A stretch of 64,000 nucleotides of DNA from Gnetum montanum (GCA_015680685.1 MNCI01013830.1:838085-902084); one strand, 5' to 3'; shown: positions 1 through 12,087, counted from the first letter of the stretch. Translations and numbers: made by a program. Notes: a model not told the origin generated them from the sequence alone.

Positions 1-820
1 TGCCAATCGTTTTATGTGTGTTTTGTTAAAATTTTTATAGTGAATTGTAAAGTGTTGAACATTACATTTTGATGATTTTGTGTAATTTTCATAGTTTCAC
101 TTCAAGATGAGATCTTTTTTTATCAGTACTTGGCATGCCTTCCTATACATTTGCATTCCTAATGCAAAAACATTCCAAAGTTTGGTTTTGTTCTTTTTTC
201 AATGCTTTCTAGAGTGGTAAGGAATTCTTGAATTGTAATTTTCTGCTACTATCTTGAGTAATCTTCTATTGCTACACCCTTTTTCAATGTAAAGGAACAT
301 TTGTAAGTTCATTTTCTCTTTATCTCATTGTATATTTTGTGTAGGTTTTATCATTTCTATGGCTATGCTTTGAAATTCAGTAGTTACCATGGAGTAGATG
401 AATTTAGTTATTACAATTGTGACTACTTTTTTGTTTGCAATATGAATTTTAATAAAATGCAAAGTGTTAACATTTTTTCTAGCACATGAAAATTATTAGC
501 CAATTTGAGATGTTGGCTAGACTTTGGTCATAATTTTAACAATTTTTTCTGCTTATTGGGACGACTTAAAGAGTTCAAATTTGATAATTTCTTCTTACCT
601 TCTTATATGCAATGAGGCCTTTTCTTTATGTACATATTCTTTAATTGATGAAATCTAATGGATCATATGGTTGTTAACTTGGTAAATTTTAAAAATGAGA
701 ACTTCTGCAGCTCTAGAAACCTAGACCCTAGGAAGATCTCCGACAAGATCATATTGTGATGATCCTAGCTAATGCTGAGGAAAATGGCGATGAGCTCTCT
801 GCTGATGCACATGTCTTGCC
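1..820. other. AT-rich sequence, no gene recognised
   Basis: No coding frame, RNA gene or repeat that I recognise. The stretch is AT-rich with frequent stops in all frames. Confidence 0.5.
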
Positions 821-1430
821 ATAATCATAAATAACCAATTATTTATAAATCTTCCCTAGCCAAAGAGTCATTGCAGTAGATCCAATGATTATATTTATCT
901 CGGTTATTCATAATCTCGGTTATATATAATAATATATTTATAATCATAAACATAAATGATTATATATAATATTTATAAAAATTCCATCATAAATAAAGTC
1001 GGTTATTTATAATCATTTCATTATATATATCTTATGGATAATGCTAACCAAGATATAATCATTATGGGTTAGCATTATGAATGAATAAATAATATCTCTA
1101 AAATTATGGATTATGAGTAATATTTCATCATATCTTGGCTTTATTTATTATGAAATGTTCACCATTCAAATGAATCTTATAATTCATAATATCTATGATT
1201 ATAATTATGGATTATTTCTCTAATTATAATAATCTCATAACATTTATTGGATTCTACAATAATTATAATATAATAATTATGAATGAGGTATTAGCATCAT
1301 TCATATCTTATCCATTGTAGCAATAATGTCAATATAAAAAAGCCTATGATATAATAATAACTTTATTTATGCATTTTTAACATGATTTTTTATATCTCCA
1401 CTAATTAATATGCATTACAAATATATGTTG
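821..1430. repeat. Very AT-rich region with inverted repeats
   Basis: The stretch is dominated by variants of TTATAATCAT on both strands. The clearest hairpin has an 11-bp perfect stem, TAATGCTAACC at 1039-1049 pairing with GGTTAGCATTA at 1067-1077, around a 17-nt loop. It may be the remnant of a MITE, but I cannot define its ends. Confidence 0.5.
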
Positions 1431-1450
1431 TAGTGCCAATTTTGTTTGAT

Positions 1451-1690
1451 CTCTTCATATTCCCTCACCCTCATGTGCCACATGCATGAGAGCTAAAGAA
1501 TCAGTGTAAGGGAGTTGAATCTCTACTCGATTAATGTCCCCTAACCCCGGAGCTTCCCATTTGTCTCTTTGTATTTCCTCACATGCATGCACCACATGTA
1601 AGGAAGCCAAAGAGTCAATATAGGGGAGCTGAATCTCTATTCAATTGATACTACCCAACCATTGGGCTCCCCATTCATCTCTTCGTATTC
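1451..1690. repeat. 114-bp tandem duplication
   Basis: Two consecutive units start at CTCTTCATATTCCC (1451) and CTCTTTGTATTTCC (1565), and a third start is at CTCTTCGTATTCCC (1679). Both periods are 114 bp. Each unit contains a CCACATG box and a GGGAG(T/C)TGAATCTCTA box. The copies are clearly diverged, so the duplication is old. The following 1720-1910 is low-complexity GATGATGGTTA-type sequence. Confidence 0.8.
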
Positions 1691-2120
1691 CCTTATGTGT
1701 AGGGCCCAATGTGGGTAATAATGAATATTTATTATTATAAATGGTGGGTAATATTAAATATTTATTATTATTATAAATGGTGATGTTACAATTACAGTAA
1801 TAATGAATATTTACTATTATTATAAATGATGACGATTATGGTTACAGTGACGGTTACAATCATGACAATGGTTAAGGTGATGACGGTTATAGTGTGATGT
1901 AGTATTTAAAGATATTGAACTTAGGCATTGTGTTACAAGATTAAGAGGTGCAATATTGGAATTCAAGCATTTTTAGAAACATAGATTCTGCTACTATTAG
2001 TCCCAATAGAGGAGGTGAAGAACACTTTCTTCAAGATCAGCAACAACAACCATCTAGTGCAACAAGTAGTGCAACAACTATCTACTGCAACAAGTAATGC
2101 AATATTTAATTATATGTGAA

Positions 2121-2450
2121 GGTGCAAGGGTAATTCTTATATTTATCCTTTAGCCTAAAGTAGGATTGGTGAATGGTGCACTTACCATGATTCATAGTAT
2201 TATGTATCCTTAAGGTAAATAGCCACCTGCATTACCATTATACATTATTGTTGATTATGACTTCTACATCGGATGTGCCTTTGATAATGGTAATCCTCAT
2301 TATGTGCCAATTGTACCTATGGTCCAAGGAGCATCTCATTAGTCACCATTACAATTGGCATGGACCATAACTATTCATAAATCTCAAGGAATGACACTAG
2401 ATAAGGCTACTATTTACATTGGTTCAAGAGAAGTTATGGGTCTAACTGTA
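2121..2450 (+). pseudogene. PIF1-like helicase, C-terminal fragment (Helitron-type or PIF1 pseudogene)
   Basis: The frame starting near 2121 reads like the C-terminal part of PIF1-family 5'-3' DNA helicases. In order it shows a GARV segment, a VGLVNGA segment, a VPIVP segment, then LAWTITIHKSQGMTLDKATI, the family's conserved helicase motif, followed by a GSREVMGL segment. Stops inside the frame (TAG, TAA, TAG, TAG) stand where Gln codons would fit, for example in the GKQPPALP segment. The upstream ATPase (Walker A and B) half is absent. In plants such fragments come from Helitron Rep-helicases or from PIF1-like genes. I see no Rep domain or Helitron terminus, so I cannot choose between them. 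The family assignment is confident and the source is not. Confidence 0.8.
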
Positions 2451-3577
2451 ACCATCATCACCAAAGTAGAATTGACAAGAAGTTTGTTTTGCTCAGTTGG
2501 ATAATTAGGCATATTGAGTTCATAGTCATTATATTATTTTACCTTTTTCTCAATCCTATTATACAACTCTATAATGGTTGTTGCAATAATTGTGCAATTT
2601 AGTCCTTCATCAACATATACAAAATATATAAAATTTTATTTTAACCAATTTATGTTTACTAGTATATATTATTTGGAATGCAAATAGTGATGATAACTTG
2701 AAAAATAAAAAAATAATTAAATTCTACTCATAGCCCATGAAACCTCTCCACAAGAGAACTTACGGGTCTAATGTTTGTTGCATTATCTAGAGTCAAGACC
2801 ATTGATTCTTTAAAGATTCATCCTGCTTTACATGTGCAAAGATATAGCAAAATATCAAATGCTAAGCATCTCCAAGTAGAATTTCATAGAAAGTTCATTT
2901 TTCGCAATTGGAGGATTAGGTATATTAAATTCACACTTATCATTGTATTTTGCCTTTTGATCAATTCTATTATGTAGCCCTATAATGTTTGTTACAATAA
3001 TTGTGCAATGTAGTCCTTCATCAACATATAAAAAATATATAAACTTTTATTTTAACCAATTTATGTTTACTAGTATATATTATTTGGAATGCAAATAGTG
3101 ATGCTAACTTCAAAAATAAAAAAAAATAATTAAATTCTACTCATAGCCTGTGAAACTACTACACAAGAGAACTTACGGGTCTAATGTTTGTTGCATTATC
3201 TAGAGTCAAGACCATTGATTCTTTAAAGATTCATCCTTCTTTCTATGTGCAAAGATACAGAAATATTTTAGATACTAAACATCTCCAAAGTAGAATTGCA
3301 CAGGAAGTTCGTTTTGCTCAATTGGAAGATTAGGCATATTATGTTTACACTTATCATTATATTTCTCCCTTTTTCTCAATCCTATTATATAGCTCTATAA
3401 TGTTTGTTGCAATAATTGTGCAATGTACTCCTTCATCAATATATACAAAATATATAAAATTTTATTTTAACAAATTTATGTTTACCCGTAATATTATTTG
3501 GAATGAAAATAGTGATGATAACTTAAAAAATAAAAAATAATTAAATTTTACTCATAGCCCATGAAACCACTCCACTT
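2428..3577 (+). repeat. Tandem triplication (~413 bp) of the helicase tail
   Basis: The end of the helicase is repeated. CAAGAGAA(C/G)TTA(C/T)GGGTCTAA occurs at 2428, 2751 and 3164, and the block CTCATAGCC closes units near 2730, 3140 and 3551. The first unit lacks about 90 bp, so the spacings are about 323, 413 and 411 bp. Units two and three each encode the FVALSRVKTIDSLKIHP motif that normally follows the last helicase motif. The 2771-2977 open stretch is the second unit's version (68 codons from an ATG). It is not an independent gene. Confidence 0.85.
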
Positions 3578-3966
3578 ATATATATATATATATATATGAG
3601 CTAATTTTTAAAAAATGATGTTAACCAAGCCCGACTATTGGACGAGGTAACAAGATAACTAAAAATAGAATCACTCATCCCTTCTCTATTTCTCTACCAC
3701 TGATCCAATTTAGTTTTACCCTCTCGGTCAAGTTTTCTCTTTCTTTGTTTGTTCATGGCATTTTTAGCATTATTTATGCAAGAGATTTATTTATCAGAAA
3801 TGCAATGAACAAACAAAGAAGGAGAAAACTTGATTGAGAGGGTAAAACTAAATTGGGTAAGTGGTAGAGAAACAGAGGAGGGATGAATGATTTCATTTTT
3901 AGTTATCTTGTTACTTTGTCCAGTAGTCGGGCTTGGATAACATCATTTTTTTAAAAATCATCTTTG

Positions 3967-4001
<35 letters not shown>
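3577..4001. mobile_element. Foldback MITE inserted in a (TA)n microsatellite (Micron-like)
   Basis: A near-palindromic unit at about 3599-3969 is flanked on both sides by pure TA repeats (about 3577-3597 and 3970-4001). The left arm (3601-3766) and right arm (3795-3968) are reverse complements with scattered mismatches over about 165 bp. The arms share the blocks AAGCCCGACTA, TAGTTTTACCCTCTC and TTTGTTTGTTCAT. A short spacer of about 30 bp lies at the centre. There is no coding capacity. Long terminal inverted repeats plus TA flanks fit a Tc1/mariner-type or Micron-type MITE that targets TA repeats. Confidence 0.85.
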
Positions 4002-4002
<1 letters not shown>

Positions 4003-4013
4003 CTAGTGGTATA

Positions 4014-4740
4014 GTCATCATATGATGCCTAATTTACTAAAGGATAATTTGATGATTTTCTCATACAATAGTCAATATGTGACATTTTTCTCATTTTTAA
4101 TGCTTATTCCACAACATTTTTTTCATCATTGAGCAATTTTTTATGAGTAATTATGTCATTTTCATGGTTTTTTACCAAGATAGGATTATTGCATGGTCAT
4201 GTTATGATTAGAGACATCAAGTAAGATGATTTTTATGATAGTGTAGTTGACATATCATAGATTCTGGGTAGTGTGATGATCCTCTACATTGTGACTAAAC
4301 ACCATTGTTCATGATATACTCATTGCATGATTACTGTATGACTCATAACCTATACTTTTGTCATATTTCTATAAGAATCCTATTCATAAAACATCTATTT
4401 CATGTTTATGGTGATGAATTAGTTATAGTAATGTTATTTATTAAAAATTCCTACCAAAGGTTACAATATTTGTAAGAGATCATAACATATTCATCATATG
4501 ATGCCTAGGTTATGGAAGGGACATATGGTAATGTATCTCATATAGTGGTTAACATATACCATTTTGTCTTATCTTAATGCTTATTCTAGAGTAAAGGTTT
4601 TCATTATACAGTGATGTTTAATAAGTAATTATGGTATTTTTATGGTTGCTAATTAAGATAGACTCATTTGTTGGTCATCATATGAGTAGAGAGTTTGAGT
4701 AAGATAATTTTTGGAATGAGTTTAACAAAGTAGACTCAAT
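4014..4740. repeat. Diverged tandem duplication (~478 bp)
   Basis: TCATCATATGATGCCTA occurs at about 4017 and 4493. The sequences that follow match in order: AATGCTTATTC, then AGTAATTATG, then AAGATAG, then a GTAAGATAATTTTT-type block. The second copy breaks off near 4740. No coding sequence was recognised. Confidence 0.65.
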
Positions 4741-5645
4741 GTATGATCTAATTGATATTTTTATTTTATTTGAAATTTAAACCAATGTATGGTTTCCTTA
4801 CATAAATTTATCATATGAGACAAATTATTCAATTAGTTTTTTTTCAACAATAGATGAACAATAAATAATCTTGAATACTACACATCTATACTTAATACAT
4901 TTCCACAAAACATTTTAATGAACATCTATTATAGTGGGTGTATGGAATACCTAGCCTTCATAGAAGCAAAGGTGATATGAAGCTATGATGACCACAAAAG
5001 ACATGACATCTATAGTGGTCATGGTACGAATGGTGAATATGGCGGATATCTATAGTAATAATAATAGACATAGCAAACGTTGTTGTGGCAGATGCATGAA
5101 TGACAATAACAAGATCAAGAGAAAGATACAAGGTGGTAGTAGATATAGCAAGAGTAGGCATAATGATAGCTAGGGTTCATAGTAGGAGCAAGTGCAATGG
5201 TAGCTAGTGCATGCAATAAGTGTGGCAAGAGTAGGCATAATTATTGCCAAGGCATACAAATATATGCACTATGAATAGATGCAACAATAATGAGGCAATG
5301 ACCAAAACAAGAAATAAGCTTAGTAGAGGATTTAATAGTGATCATAGTGTGATGGTGTGATGAAAAGCATGATTAGAAGTAAAATCTAAATACTAGGATA
5401 CGACATGCTTATTCAAAGTTAAAATCATATTTGAAATATGACCAATGAAATGTTTTCTTTAGGATTTAAAAATTTTATACTTTAAAATATAGTATTTAAA
5501 ATTTTTTAACTATCCAATTAGAATAAGCTTTATTTTAAATTCTAAATAAATTATAGTGACTTTAATTGATGGATCAACCAAGTTTAAACATGAAAAAAAT
5601 TAGTATAGAAAGATTTTTATATTAGTATCATATGCGGTTAGATGG
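4741..5645. other. AT-rich, low-complexity stretch without a gene
   Basis: Contains trinucleotide-like ATAATA and GGTGATG stretches near 4960-5330 and a repeated AGCAAGAGTAGGCATAA (5149 and 5227). Short open stretches on both strands here are by-products of this composition. No recognised gene. Confidence 0.5.
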
Positions 5646-6559
5646 AGTAGGGATCCCTCTTTTAAACCATTTTCATTCCTATAGGTAGAATAATGAAGGT
5701 TTCAAGTAGCTTGAAAGATATATTAAACCTTTGTAGATATCTTGCCTAAGAGCTAGACATGCATAGAAATGTTACATATGCCTAGAAGACATCTTGCTAG
5801 AGAGCTAGCTATGGATAGGAGACACCACATGATTGGAATATGTCTTGTGTATAAGAGGAGATATCTTACATTATGAAGAGATGTCTCTAGGAAGAAATCT
5901 TGACATTAGAGATGATGTATTATCTCTAGAAGATATATTGTCATGACAAGAGACATCTTTTTTGAAAGCCATGGTTGATAGTGAGATATCTTGTCAACCT
6001 TATAGACATCTCATTTAGCAATGGAAAGTTCTAATTTGGTGCTTAAAAATGAGAAATAGTTGAGAACATTAAGATTAAGATTAAAAATAGCTAGGAATCT
6101 CCAAGTTGATGATGGGAAAGGTTTCCCTAAGGTCTTGATCTTGTAATTCATAAATATTGATTATGTTTGCATATTTTATATGTTGAAATTCATGAAAGAG
6201 TTGGAAGAGAGATTGCATAAGAGTTATGTGCATCTCTATGGTCAATTATGTGTGTGATATTGGCCATTTTAGCTCTATGTATGTGTATGAATCTCAATCC
6301 TATGTGCGAGGAAGATATCTAGTTTGATTATGGTATGCATTAAGGTTGATCGTGTGCATGGTTGTAGAGCCTCAAGTTCTATAATAGTATTGAGTATATA
6401 AGTATTTTTGTTTTGTGGGATTGTGATTCCACTATATTTGTAATCTTATTTTATCATTAACATAAGATAGCTAGTTTTCTAGCAATTGAATTATCTAGCA
6501 TAGTATCTAGATTTAGTATGTATGAAAGGGTTAAAGTAAATTTGAGTGATCCTTTTCCA
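5646..6559 (+). repeat. Chromovirus 5' LTR
   Basis: About 914 bp, colinear with 16966-17876. Shared blocks include AGATATCTTGCCTAAGAGCT, AGACATCTTGCTAGAGA and CCTCCAAGTTG-type sequence. The boundary is set by alignment with the 3' copy. The two LTRs are strongly diverged, so the insertion is old. Confidence 0.88.
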
Positions 6560-6580
6560 AGAATTAGTATTGAAGAATTA
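6560..6580 (+). promoter_or_regulatory. Weak primer-binding site (tRNA-iMet type)
   Basis: Just inside the 5' LTR, TTAGTATTGAAGA resembles the usual TTGGTATCAGAGC with several changes. The position is right but the match is poor. Confidence 0.35.
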
Positions 6581-6630
6581 GGTTTAATATTGTTTGAAAT
6601 TTTTATGTAGATTTTTTGTGCCTATTTTAG

Positions 6631-6887
6631 ATGGATCGTAACAAGAAAAATGTTCAAACCTTGAACAAAGATATGAAAATCATGAAATCTACATTTTAGC
6701 TAATGGTAAACAATTCGATGAGATTATACCAAGGTAGATAGGAGTGTAAGTCCTAGTCATATTCAAACTAGTGGTGATGATGAGGATTCTTACTTAGATA
6801 GTAATGAAGAAGTTTCTCAACTTGGTAGAGGAGAAGCAGATGAGAGGAAAAAACATTTTAGCTATGAAAGTATGAGAATCCATTGGC
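6631..6887 (+). pseudogene. Chromovirus gag, N-terminal part (broken)
   Basis: Starts at the ATG at 6631 (MDRNKKN...), about 70 bp after the 5' LTR, where gag is expected. The frame has stops (TAG in place of likely Gln or Trp codons) and carries an acidic DDEDSYLDSNEE-type stretch. It is cut at 6893 by a nested LTR element and resumes near 12639. Gag forms the virus-like particle. No conserved domain lies in this short part; identification rests on position and continuity. Confidence 0.65.
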
Positions 6888-6892
6888 CTATG

Positions 6893-7463
6893 TATCACAT
6901 CCCCATTCTTGAATGCTTCCACTGCATAACGAAGATAATTTTTGTTCATGAATAATGTTATGATGACTATAATAAGACTCGAAAGAGAAAGTTATAATAA
7001 GATTCGAAATGGTATGTTGTAATAATAGGGACATCTCTTGAGGTGGCCTTTGGAGGTATGACCTAAGATATCAATATCCAAGCATTAGAGTTGTATTAGC
7101 ATGGAGTTGTGGAGTTTGGAAAGGTGACTAATAGGTGCTAGGTGAAGTAGGACAAGAAGAAAACTAATCATTTCTTTTGGCCAAGGGTACGCCTAATCAT
7201 GGTGGCTATGTTGGATAGCCTCCAAGTAATAGATGACAAAGTAAGATAACCTCAAGGAATACTCATAGCATGACCCAGACATATTATTTCACATTAATAA
7301 AGCATTTTTTTCTTTTTCCTTCTAAATTTTATCTATTACCTTATTTTTGTATAATGTCAAATGTTAAGCATATTTGACATTTTCCACATATTTCCTTCAT
7401 GTGTAATGTTCAATGTAATTTATATATGACATTTGCCACAACATCCAAGAATGGGATGTCATA
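6893..7463 (+). repeat. Nested element 5' LTR
   Basis: Begins TATCACATCCCCATT and ends near GGGATGTCATA. It matches 12088-12633 along its length, including ACATTAATAAAG and ATATTTGACATTT-type blocks and the GCATGACC(C/T)AGA box. The start and end TATCACATCCCC and GGATGTTACA are typical of plant Ty3 LTRs. Confidence 0.85.
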
Positions 7464-7476
7464 TTTGGTATTGGAG
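7464..7476 (+). promoter_or_regulatory. Primer-binding site of the nested element
   Basis: TTTGGTATTGGAG directly abuts the 5' LTR and resembles the initiator-Met primer site TTGGTATCAGAGC, with changes near its 3' end. Confidence 0.6.
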
Positions 7477-9497
7477 AAAATCATGAAAAAATAGCCAATT
7501 AGAATTAAGAATCGATCACAATATGATGATGAACCATGGATCCATGAGGGAAGATTTGTGAATCACAACTAGATGCACCTCATATTTGAGATAATTTATG
7601 TAAGTCAGAAAATAACTTTTAATAATTTTCATAGGAAAATGAATTAGGACCACACATCTACAAGAGAATCACAAACATGTATCATGTCGAAGATGGATTC
7701 CATCAACTATGAAAATTATTTCATGGATATCATCTACTAGGAAAGATATAATTACATCTGACTACGATTAATCAACTATAAGAGATATGAGTAAGACAAG
7801 CATACATTAGTTAAAGAAACTCTTACCCATCTTATAGTAATGTTAAAAATGGTAATAGACTAAGGTTATTTTAAGTTCTTCCTAAGGCTAGTAACCATAG
7901 CCTAATTCAACCTTGTCTTATTTAGAACTTATTATTTATAAACACCTTACTCCTATGACTTAGCAATACTCATCTTACCCAATATATAGGTATTAGTAAG
8001 TTTAAGGGATTCAACCTAGTCATAAGAATTATTTCATTCCTACTAAACTGATAAGGGTTATTATCATAAGACTCATAGGGAAACCAATACTCTAAAGTTA
8101 ATGTTGTAATGTCTCACTTTGCTAACCCTCCACTTAGTATCTTGCTAGGATATAACCATGATCAAGGAGAATAGGCCTACATCATACTTAACAAATTATA
8201 GGGAAGAAGTATTAAATTCATGTCCAAGGATTGGTATATCATTTACAATCAAATCCTAAGTTATCTAATAATTTACATGTTGCAAATACATCAAGCTAGC
8301 AATGTAAATCTGGGAAAATAAGGTATTTTTTTAAATTATAAAAATCCAACTTAGTTTTTGGACCCTAAGACTATGCCCAACATGTAGTACCTATCGAGAT
8401 GATTCTAATGGTAGAAATTTTGTCCCAATCAGATTTATGTTTTGAGATATATCACTATTTAAAATTTCTAATTATGCATGTTCAAATAATAAAATAAATA
8501 AATGAAATAAGTAAGATTATAAAAATCAAAATTTTAGGATTGGAAATCAAACCTCAAACCTTCTCTTAGCTAAATTGAACTTTATCCATCATTTGCCAAA
8601 TCACCATGTTAACCACTAGGTAGGTGGAATAAAATAATAATAAAAAGTTATATGAAAAAAAACTTAATCTCAAAATTGGGGCTTGAAATCAAACTTGTGA
8701 ATTTTGAGTTGTTAAATCCAACTCTTAAATATGCTTCCACTAGATTCCTTGTCAATCTTACTGGTGCATAATAGAAACAAAGTTGTTTTTTATAATATAT
8801 ATATATATAAGTAAAATAATATTAAAATAAAATAATATTAAAAAATATTTTTTTAAAATAATAATTTTAATTATAAGGCTTTGCAAGGGACCATGCAACC
8901 CCATATAGGGCCATGTAGCCATGTAATGAACCCTTACTACAACCCCCTACACATTGCTTGAAAATTGGTACAAGTCATGCCTACAATGTAATATCAAACA
9001 AAGTGATATCAAATGACATGACATCTTCATTTATAGAATGAGAAATGCATGAAGGCTTAGTCACATGTCATGGTTTTTGGTTGCTATGGTTGACCATGGC
9101 CAATTGATTAGCCAAGCTATGCAAACTATCACATAATTTATCATTATTTCTTTTGCAAAGGTATGGTATTTGACAATTAATGTTAGTTACACATGGTTTC
9201 TAGCTAGCTACAACTATGCACAGAGTTGTGAGAGTTCATGTGAGTGCAATGTCAATTAAAATTAAAAGCCCTGCCATAGTAAAAAAATAATGCATGTAAT
9301 AAATAATATGGATCATAGCCATTTGAGTGCTATAAATATTAGTCATGCTATGATCCAAAAACCATAACATGTGATTGAGCCCTTAATTGATGATGGCATA
9401 AACTATAGCATGTAATTGATGTCATAAACCATTATCATGGATTTCCCTCCATTGCCTTGTCATCATTCTTTGCTCATCATAGCTATCACTTGCCATT
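7477..9497. other. Interior of the nested element, no coding domain seen
   Basis: AT-rich with dense stops in all six frames. A short (TA)n tract lies near 8796-8809. I recognise no retroviral motif. Confidence 0.5.
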
Positions 9498-9860
9498 GGC
9501 AACATGAAAACTTACATCCTTTGGTGATTCTAGACATTATCAGTGCCAAGAAAACTTGCATTCTCTAGAAACCATTAGTGCTATGAAAACCTACCTCCTT
9601 TGGTGCTCACAGACACCACTAGTGTTGAGAAAACCTACCTCCCTCACTAGCCACTAATGCTATGAAAATGTACCTCTTTTGTAGACCATGGACACCATTG
9701 ATGTTGTGAAAACCTACCTCCTCAAGCAACTATGGATATTTTCAACACCTAGAAAACATGCCTTCTCTAGCAACCTACATACATTGTTGGCACTTAAAAA
9801 AATTTCCTCCCTTGATAGTTGCTGAACATTGGTGGTACTAAATTTTTTTTCCTTTTTTGA
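9498..9860. repeat. Tandem array, alternating 44/35-bp spacing
   Basis: The core GAAAACCTACCTCC and variants recurs at 9506, 9550, 9585, 9629, 9664, 9708 and 9752. The spacings are 44, 35, 44, 35, 44 and 44, so the basic unit is about 79 bp made of two related halves. Associated blocks are AGTGCTATG and GACACCATT. It lies inside the nested element. Confidence 0.75.
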
Positions 9861-10039
9861 TAGTTGTGGAAACTAAAAAATTACTATTACTTGTCAAACA
9901 TTTTTTAAGAAGTTTTTAAAAATCATTAGAAAATTTGAAATGGATGTCTAGGATTGACATGTTTAAATAACAAAAAGTGGTAAAATTTGATAAATAAGTC
10001 AAATTTACATTTTCATAGTAAGGGAGATAAAAAATATAT

Positions 10040-10110
10040 AATTAAGCATGTTTTTCTTGTAGTAGTATTGAGATGGGTGACCTCTTGAGAAGTTTTGTGT
10101 TTTGTGCCCA
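10040..10110 (+). repeat. 5S rRNA-derived segment (3' two-thirds)
   Basis: The stretch aligns without gaps to the later part of plant 5S rRNA, recalled from knowledge. It has an A-box-like TTAAGCATG, then GTAGTATTGAGATGGGTGAC (5S: GTAGTACTAGGATGGGTGAC), then CTCTTGAGAAGT (5S: CTCCTGGGAAGT) and GTGTT. Most differences after the middle are C-to-T or G-to-A. The 5' third of 5S is not recognisable. This is not a functional 5S gene. It resembles the 5S-derived promoter modules carried by Cassandra-type TRIMs and 5S-derived SINEs. It lies within the nested LTR element. Confidence 0.75.
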
Positions 10111-12087
10111 AAGTTTTGGACTTTGAAAGTTATAACTCTTGATTCTAGAAGCTTTTTTAGATGAATGAAGAGTCATTTACTATAGATTTCAATCTTTTAG
10201 AGGTAATGGTGAAGTTAGGTTAGCCCCACAGAGCTTTAAAGATTAATTTTTACTCTTTGCCCAAAATGATACCTTAAGATCCTTAGAGACTCATTTTAGC
10301 ATACTTTGGGCATACACTGCTTGTTTCTAATATATGAATAACAATTTCTAACAATTTCCAATCTTTTGAACTCAATGGTGAGGTTATATTGATGATCTAA
10401 GTATCCAAAAATTAAGTGATATGTTATATCATGCCTTAAGAGGCCATAACTTAGATAACTAACCATGCCTAATAATTTAATTGTTTGGATTAAGAGATCT
10501 AACCTCTTGGGCCATTTTGAGCCTTTAGATTAGACACTTAGCCTATGTAGATAGCTAGTCTTAGATGAATAACCTCTAGTATATTATTAGTTATACTATC
10601 ATAGTTAGTATCTTACAGGGAGTAGAAGGGTCATTGAGAGTCTAGGTAATATAGCTAGTTATTACTAATTCTAAATTAGTTGAAGCATTAGTGGATGAAC
10701 TAGAATGGTCATGAAGATTTATATCCATTTAGCTAATGACCAAATAATGTAGTAGTAACATCATTGAGAATCCTAATCTTATTCCAACAAGATGTATGAT
10801 ACCCATGAAGAGAAATAACGTAGGAGAGAATTCAAGAACAAGAATGAAATTTGAAACATAAAAATATGCAAAGTTTGAAAGGGTGCAAATATTCCAATGG
10901 AAATTAAAAGATATGATCTTTAAAATTTCAAAATTTCAAATCATGTATAAGAATGAATGGTCAAGATTTTGGAGAAGGCATATAGCCTTGGCATTGATAT
11001 TAAATTTGAGTTATCAAGAAGATGTATATGTATGATAAACACATATTTAATTGTCAAATCAACATGTTTAGATGTTAGAATTTGTCAAGTTGTATACTTG
11101 ATTAACTATATAGAAGAATGTTTGAAGAATTAGATATTCCTAACTGATAATAATATCAATCTAGTGTCATTCATTCTTTTTGAAGACTTTAATGAGAAAT
11201 TTGAAAATGGTGTTTATTAATTAAAATATGAATGTATGAAAAGGACCCTTGGAAGATGAACTTAATTTTAAGAAGATGTTTCCATTAATTCAAGATGCAA
11301 ATTCATTGGCCAGTGCATATTTTACTTACTTTGATTCTTTAATCAATAAATAAAATATCAATATTCAAGAATAGATAATGTTGATAGATGGTACTTATCA
11401 AGAATTATAATTCATCAATTATACTGCTATGACTAATGAAGATGGATCAATATCAATCTTTAACAAGACCTTAGACTATATCTGGTATGGTTCATGATTC
11501 TTCCCAGTTATGAAGTTAATAGAGTTAATTTATAAAGAAGAAGTTAATAAAAAGTAATATCAAGCTCTACCTTTCCAAACACAACCATCCAATCATATAC
11601 TCCTTATTGCATAATTTAATTACTTTCATTAATTCCTAAGGTTGATTAAGATCAGGGAGTATCTTAACTTTACATTTCATTACAACCTTCATAATTTCAT
11701 TCTTTGCTTAATTTATATTTTAATTAGATAATTAAAACATCTAGGGTAATAAAATTTGGAAACTTGGAGAACTAGATATAAGTTGCGCTTTTTGTCACCC
11801 AGGTTAGGATTGGTAATTGCTGGTTGGTAGACCTTTAATTCATCTCTTATCATTATCTTAGAAAATGAAGATAAGTATTAATAAAATAAGATTTAATTAT
11901 TATATATATATTCTTGTTAATTATATTTATTTGAAGAGTAAGACATGATTATTAAAATATTCAACCTTAAATCAAAAAGGAAAATCAAAGTATAGAAGCA
12001 TTAGGGCATGGAAAGAAGCATTGGAGCTAGAGAAAGATAGTGAACATGGACTGATTTGAGAATAAAAAAAACCTAAGGAGGATAGAT
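10111..12087. other. Interior of the nested element, 3' part
   Basis: No recognisable coding domain. The last bases before the 3' LTR (about 12074-12087) are purine-rich and probably the polypurine tract. Confidence 0.5.

Noticed and set aside
4958-5173. Opposed open frames of 67 and 62 codons
   Set aside because: Simple-sequence composition on both strands, no domain.
10040-10110. Functional 5S rRNA gene
   Set aside because: The 5' third is missing and many paired positions are changed; only a derived segment is supported.
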